From an uncultured Clostridia bacterium (GTDB taxonomy: Bacteria > Bacillota > Clostridia > TANB77 > CAG-508), in the NCBI GenBank assembly GCA_947626205.1, contig CANQRO010000067.1, forward strand, positions 1 to 7,282: DNA of 7,282 bases. Reading direction: 5' to 3'. The stretch's first letter is position 1. The number at the start of each line of letters is the position of its first letter. A program made the translations under genes and the position numbers. Of this stretch, positions 4,050-7,282 are shown piece after piece. The notes beneath the pieces were generated by a model. It ran no database searches and was not told the DNA's origin. It saw only the letters and a list, made by a program, of their open reading frames with translations.

Positions 4050-6704
4050 TTATGCTATTTTTTCTTTATGGAAATAAACAACTTTTCCGAATTTTACTTC
4101 ATTTAATTTCTTTTGAAATTCTATAATCAAAATTGGAGCAAGTGAAATTATTACTACTATTCCCCATTGTAGTACATTTAGTTGTACTAGACTAAAAATT
4201 TCTGCAATACTATGTATACAAACTACCGCTACTTGTAACACAGTACCTAAAATAAATGCTCCTATTAAATATATATTTTCAAATATTCCTATTTTAAAAA
4301 TAGATTCTTCACTTTTTACATTAAAACTATGTACTAATTCTAATAATCCTAAAGATACAAATGCCATAGTTCTACCTACCTCTAAGCCGTAAAAATGGTT
4401 TCCTATACTAAAGCAAACTAATGTTAACATTCCAATCATAATACCTTCTATTATTATTTTCGACCATAATCCATCTGCAAAAATTCCTTTTTTCGCATTT
4501 CTTGGCTTTTTATTCATTATATCTGCACTTGGCTTTTCTAATCCTAAAGCTATTGCTGGAATTGAATCCGTTATTAAGTTAATCCATAATAATTGAATAG
4601 CAATTAAAGGAGATTCAAACCCTAAAAGTATTCCTGCTAATATCGTTACAATTTCTCCTATATTAGTAGAAATTAAGAAATGAACAGCTTTCTTTATATT
4701 TTCAAAAATATTTCTTCCTTCTTTTACCGCTTCTACAATTGTTACAAAATTATCATCAGTTAGAATCATATCTGATGCATTTTTAGCTACATCTGTTCCG
4801 TTTTGTCCCATTGCCACACCTATATCCGCCTGTTTTAGTGCTGGAGCATCGTTTACACCATCTCCAGTCATAGCAACTACTGCTCCTGTATTTCTAAATG
4901 CTTTTACTATTCTTACTTTATGCTCTGGTGTTACTCTTGCAAATACTGAATAATTCATTATTTTTTTACTTAACTCTTCGTCTGAAATTTTATCTAGTTC
5001 GTTTCCAGTTATTGCTATATCATTTGCTCTTAATATACCTAAATCTTCTGCAATTGCCTTTGCCGTTACAATATGATCTCCTGTAATCATAACAGTTTTT
5101 ATTCCGGCTTTTTTGCAAGATGCAATTGCTTCTTTCACACCATCTCTTGGAGGATCTATCATTCCAATTAATCCTACAAAAGTTAGATTTTTTTCTAAAG
5201 TATTACTGTTTAAGTTCTTTGGTAAGCTTTCTAACTCTGCATATGCAACACCTAATACTCTTAAAGCATTTTTAGCCATATCATTATTTTGTGATGTAAA
5301 TTTATTTACAACTTGTTCTGTGATAGGTTGTTTTTTATCATAATAGAAGTAACTATTACATAATTTCAATAAAATCTCTGGAGCACCTTTTGTTATGACT
5401 ATATATTTATTCCCGTATTTATGAATTGTGGTCATTAATTTTCTTTCAGAATCAAATGGTATTTCTGAAATTCTTTCACACTCTTTATATAGCTCGTCTT
5501 TATTTTCACCAACTCGCAAAGCCTCATTTACAATTGCTATTTCTGTAGCTTCTCCTACAACTTCATTTTTTCCATTTGCTTGTTGAATTTCTGCATCACT
5601 ACACATACTTGCTAAACTTAAAATTAATTTATACTGATTTTCCAATACTGTTTTCCCATGAGCATCTTTTACTTCTACCACTTTCATTTTATTTTGTGTT
5701 AATGTACCAGTTTTATCTGAACAGATTACATTACTACTTCCTAATGTTTCAACAGCAGGTAATTTTCTAATTATAGCATTTTTCTTTGCCATTTTCATTA
5801 CTCCAATAGATAGCATAATAGTTACAACTGCTGGAAGTCCCTCAGGTATTGCTGCAACAGCAAGTCCTACTGATGTCATAAACATTTCAATTGGAGATAT
5901 ATTTTTAAAAATACCTACTACAAAAATTACAAGACATATTATAAGACATACAATTCCTAAACTTTTTCCTACTTCTTCTAGTTTCTTTTGAATAGGAGTT
6001 TGTGGTGCTTCTTCTTTTAGAATCATACCAGCTATTTTTCCAACACTTGTATTCATTCCTGTTTCTACACAAATTCCCTCTGCATGCCCTTTGATAACAA
6101 CTGTTGTTGCAAATACCATGTTTTCCATATCTGCTAATGCTTGATTTGGTTTTAGTATTACATCTGCATTTTTGTTTACTGGCAAAGTTTCTCCAGTTAA
6201 AGCAGCTTCATCCACTTTTAAATTATAACTTTTTATTAATCTACAGTCTGCAGGTACAAAATTTCCCGCTTCCAGAATAACAATATCTCCTCGTACTACT
6301 TCCTCGCTTTTAATAGTTTCTACTTTTCCATTTCTTCTTACCTTTGCAATTGGCGCAGACATCTTCTTTAATGCTTCTAACGATTTTTCCGCCTTTTGTT
6401 CTTGTATTAAACCTAGTACAGCATTTAGTACAACAATTGCAACTATTATTATAGAATCAATATAGTCTTTTGTTCCTTCCATATATGCCATAATTGCAGA
6501 AATAATAGCTGCTATTATTAAAATAATTATCATAAAATCGTTAAATTGTTTTAAAAAACGTATTAATATGTTTTCTTTTTTAGCTTCTTTTAATTTATTT
6601 AATCCATCGTTTTTTAACCTTTTATTTACTTCTTCAGTACTTAAACCTTTAATATTGGTTTTTAATTTTCTTTGTATTTCACCTATTTCCATTGCATGAT
6701 ACAT
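4050..6704 (-). CDS. P2A (SERCA-like) Ca2+ transporting P-type ATPase
   Basis: A complete 884-residue membrane pump. In order: N-terminal cation-ATPase domain (1-60), M1-M2 (about 57-75 and 82-100), actuator domain with TGET at 170-173, M3-M4 (about 248-305) with PEGLP at 287-291, phosphorylation motif DKTGTLT with Asp330, nucleotide-domain KGAPE at 439-443, TGDH at 541-544, hinge TGDGVND at 613-619, then M5-M10. Ca2+ ligands known from SERCA are all present: Glu288 (M4), Asn681 and Glu684 (M5), Asn709, Thr712 and Asp713 (M6) and Glu789 (M8). This suggests two Ca2+ sites, unlike Listeria LMCA1, which lacks one. By family it exports Ca2+ from the cytosol, as Bacillus YloB does. The start ATG follows AAAGGAGAGG, which lies in a 13-bp leader hairpin. 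The gene is 98 bp downstream of a Spo0A-like gene on the same strand. A different divalent cation as substrate cannot be excluded. Confidence 0.95.
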   Translation of the reverse strand: MYHAMEIGEIQRKLKTNIKGLSTEEVNKRLKNDGLNKLKEAKKENILIRFLKQFNDFMIIILIIAAIISAIMAYMEGTKDYIDSIIIVAIVVLNAVLGLIQEQKAEKSLEALKKMSAPIAKVRRNGKVETIKSEEVVRGDIVILEAGNFVPADCRLIKSYNLKVDEAALTGETLPVNKNADVILKPNQALADMENMVFATTVVIKGHAEGICVETGMNTSVGKIAGMILKEEAPQTPIQKKLEEVGKSLGIVCLIICLVIFVVGIFKNISPIEMFMTSVGLAVAAIPEGLPAVVTIMLSIGVMKMAKKNAIIRKLPAVETLGSSNVICSDKTGTLTQNKMKVVEVKDAHGKTVLENQYKLILSLASMCSDAEIQQANGKNEVVGEATEIAIVNEALRVGENKDELYKECERISEIPFDSERKLMTTIHKYGNKYIVITKGAPEILLKLCNSYFYYDKKQPITEQVVNKFTSQNNDMAKNALRVLGVAYAELESLPKNLNSNTLEKNLTFVGLIGMIDPPRDGVKEAIASCKKAGIKTVMITGDHIVTAKAIAEDLGILRANDIAITGNELDKISDEELSKKIMNYSVFARVTPEHKVRIVKAFRNTGAVVAMTGDGVNDAPALKQADIGVAMGQNGTDVAKNASDMILTDDNFVTIVEAVKEGRNIFENIKKAVHFLISTNIGEIVTILAGILLGFESPLIAIQLLWINLITDSIPAIALGLEKPSADIMNKKPRNAKKGIFADGLWSKIIIEGIMIGMLTLVCFSIGNHFYGLEVGRTMAFVSLGLLELVHSFNVKSEESIFKIGIFENIYLIGAFILGTVLQVAVVCIHSIAEIFSLVQLNVLQWGIVVIISLAPILIIEFQKKLNEVKFGKVVYFHKEKIA

Positions 6705-6705
6705 G

Positions 6706-6760
6706 AAAATCCTCTCCTTTGTCCATTTTTTATAATTTATATGAACTAGAAGAGGATTTT
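6706..6760 (-). promoter_or_regulatory. leader hairpin masking the ATPase ribosome binding site
   Basis: On the minus strand AAAATCCTCTTCT (plus 6748-6760) pairs with AGGAGAGGATTTT (plus 6706-6718) over 13 consecutive pairs, one of them U-G, with a 29-nt loop. The 3' arm contains the Shine-Dalgarno sequence AGGAGAGG and ends one base before the ATG. If the transcript starts upstream of 6760, for instance by read-through from the Spo0A-like gene, the ribosome site would be locked. The pairing is seen; the regulatory role is inferred. No U tract follows and the loop is long, so it is not a terminator. Confidence 0.55.
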
Positions 6761-6802
6761 ATGCTTAGTATTTATAAATTTATTATTCTAACAATTTACT
6801 TT

Positions 6803-7282
6803 TTATTTAGTTTCTTTTTGCTTTTCTTTAATATTACGCACAACTGTTGATATAAATAATTTTGTACTTAAGTTATTCTTTTTTGTATCATTTAAGAAAT
6901 ACTCCTTAATTTTATTTTTAGAAGTATATCTTTTTATTGAAGTAGTACACTTATCTAATGTCCACTTTACATTTATTACACTTACATTATCATATTTGGC
7001 TGCAATTTTTGGATACAAATTATCTTGCATTCTTTTCAGTAATGTTTCATCTTTTAAAGTAAATAAAATTGCATCTGTCATATATCTGTATCCCATAGTT
7101 ATGTTATTCATTTCAAACTTTTGTAATTCTTCTTCCACTAGTTTTTCCATTTTAGTCATTTTATTTTTGTTTATTATTTCTCCTAATGCCCATAAAATTC
7201 TTTTTGTTGAGTATGGTTTTGGAATTATTAGATCTATGTGAGATTGATATTTTTGTATATTTCTCATACATTCTGAATTTCC
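6803..7282 (-). CDS. Spo0A-like response regulator, 5' end beyond the window
   Basis: The frame is open to the window edge, so 159 C-terminal residues are seen and the true start lies outside. Numbering from the internal Met at 7265-7267, residues 9-33 look like the end of a receiver domain (strand 5 IDLIIPKPY with the conserved Lys-Pro at 17-18, then helix 5). After a short linker, about residues 40-150 resemble the Spo0A C-terminal DNA-binding domain: GYRYMTDAI corresponds to GYQYLREAI, and YPKIAAKY to YPDIAKKY of Bacillus Spo0A. The recognition-helix region, almost invariant in true Spo0A (SRVERAIRHAIE), is quite different here (INVKWTLDKCTTSIKRY), so this is probably a paralogue or a much diverged regulator binding another site. 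It precedes the Ca2+ ATPase gene by 98 bp on the same strand with no clear terminator between, so they may be co-transcribed. The internal ATG is unlikely to be the real start. Confidence 0.75.
   Translation of the reverse strand, partial: GNSECMRNIQKYQSHIDLIIPKPYSTKRILWALGEIINKNKMTKMEKLVEEELQKFEMNNITMGYRYMTDAILFTLKDETLLKRMQDNLYPKIAAKYDNVSVINVKWTLDKCTTSIKRYTSKNKIKEYFLNDTKKNNLSTKLFISTVVRNIKEKQKETK

Noticed and set aside
4898..5770. Three short plus-strand reading frames opposite the Ca2+ ATPase gene
   Set aside because: Leu/Phe-rich antisense shadows of a strongly conserved coding region, with no ribosome binding sites.
6765..6810. Promoter for the Ca2+ ATPase (TTGTTA, 18 bp, TACTAA on the minus strand)
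   Set aside because: The -10 matches the consensus at only three positions in DNA where such matches are frequent. Co-transcription with the Spo0A-like gene is equally possible.
6996..7241. Plus-strand reading frame opposite the Spo0A-like gene
   Set aside because: Shadow of a recognisable domain on the other strand; no start signals.

Overview
The window is very AT-rich, reads in the standard bacterial code (Trp is TGG, stops are mostly TAA/TAG) and carries Gram-positive style GGAGG ribosome binding sites and intrinsic terminators. Together with a Spo0A-family gene this points to a low-GC Firmicute, most likely a clostridial-type, possibly spore-forming bacterium. This is inferred from composition and gene content; no species can be named.

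Layout. Left end, minus strand: tadA (tRNA adenosine deaminase, 102-563), preceded by a tRNA-Arg(CCU) gene (671-747) with its own good promoter. Next is a T-rich gap with one perfect DnaA-box sequence. From 975 to 1462 there is a compact locus on both strands: a promoter, a 135-nt leader whose start is complementary to the ribosome binding site, a 74-codon gene for a small hydrophobic/basic peptide (1146-1370), its terminator, and a strong convergent promoter that would produce a ~100-nt antisense RNA ending at a second terminator inside the 3' part of the same gene. This has the architecture of a type I toxin-antitoxin module and is the most interesting part of the window. After a low-complexity gap comes a monocistronic unknown membrane protein (1754-2242) with clear promoter and terminator, then purA (adenylosuccinate synthetase, 2471-3727) with its own promoter and a terminator shared with the converging gene.

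Right half, minus strand: a 3' intergenic region with ~34-35 bp tandem repeats, a full-length SERCA-like (P2A) Ca2+ transporting P-type ATPase (4050-6704) whose ribosome binding site can be locked in a 13-bp hairpin, and, upstream and in the same direction, the 3' part of a response-regulator-like gene with a divergent Spo0A C-terminal DNA-binding domain (6803 to the window edge).

The genes do not form one pathway. tadA/tRNA-Arg and purA are housekeeping. The Spo0A-like gene and the Ca2+ pump may form a transcription unit. The small antisense-controlled locus looks like an independent regulatory or toxin module. A recurring theme is translational control by 5' leaders that can hide the Shine-Dalgarno sequence, seen at both the small peptide gene and the ATPase gene.
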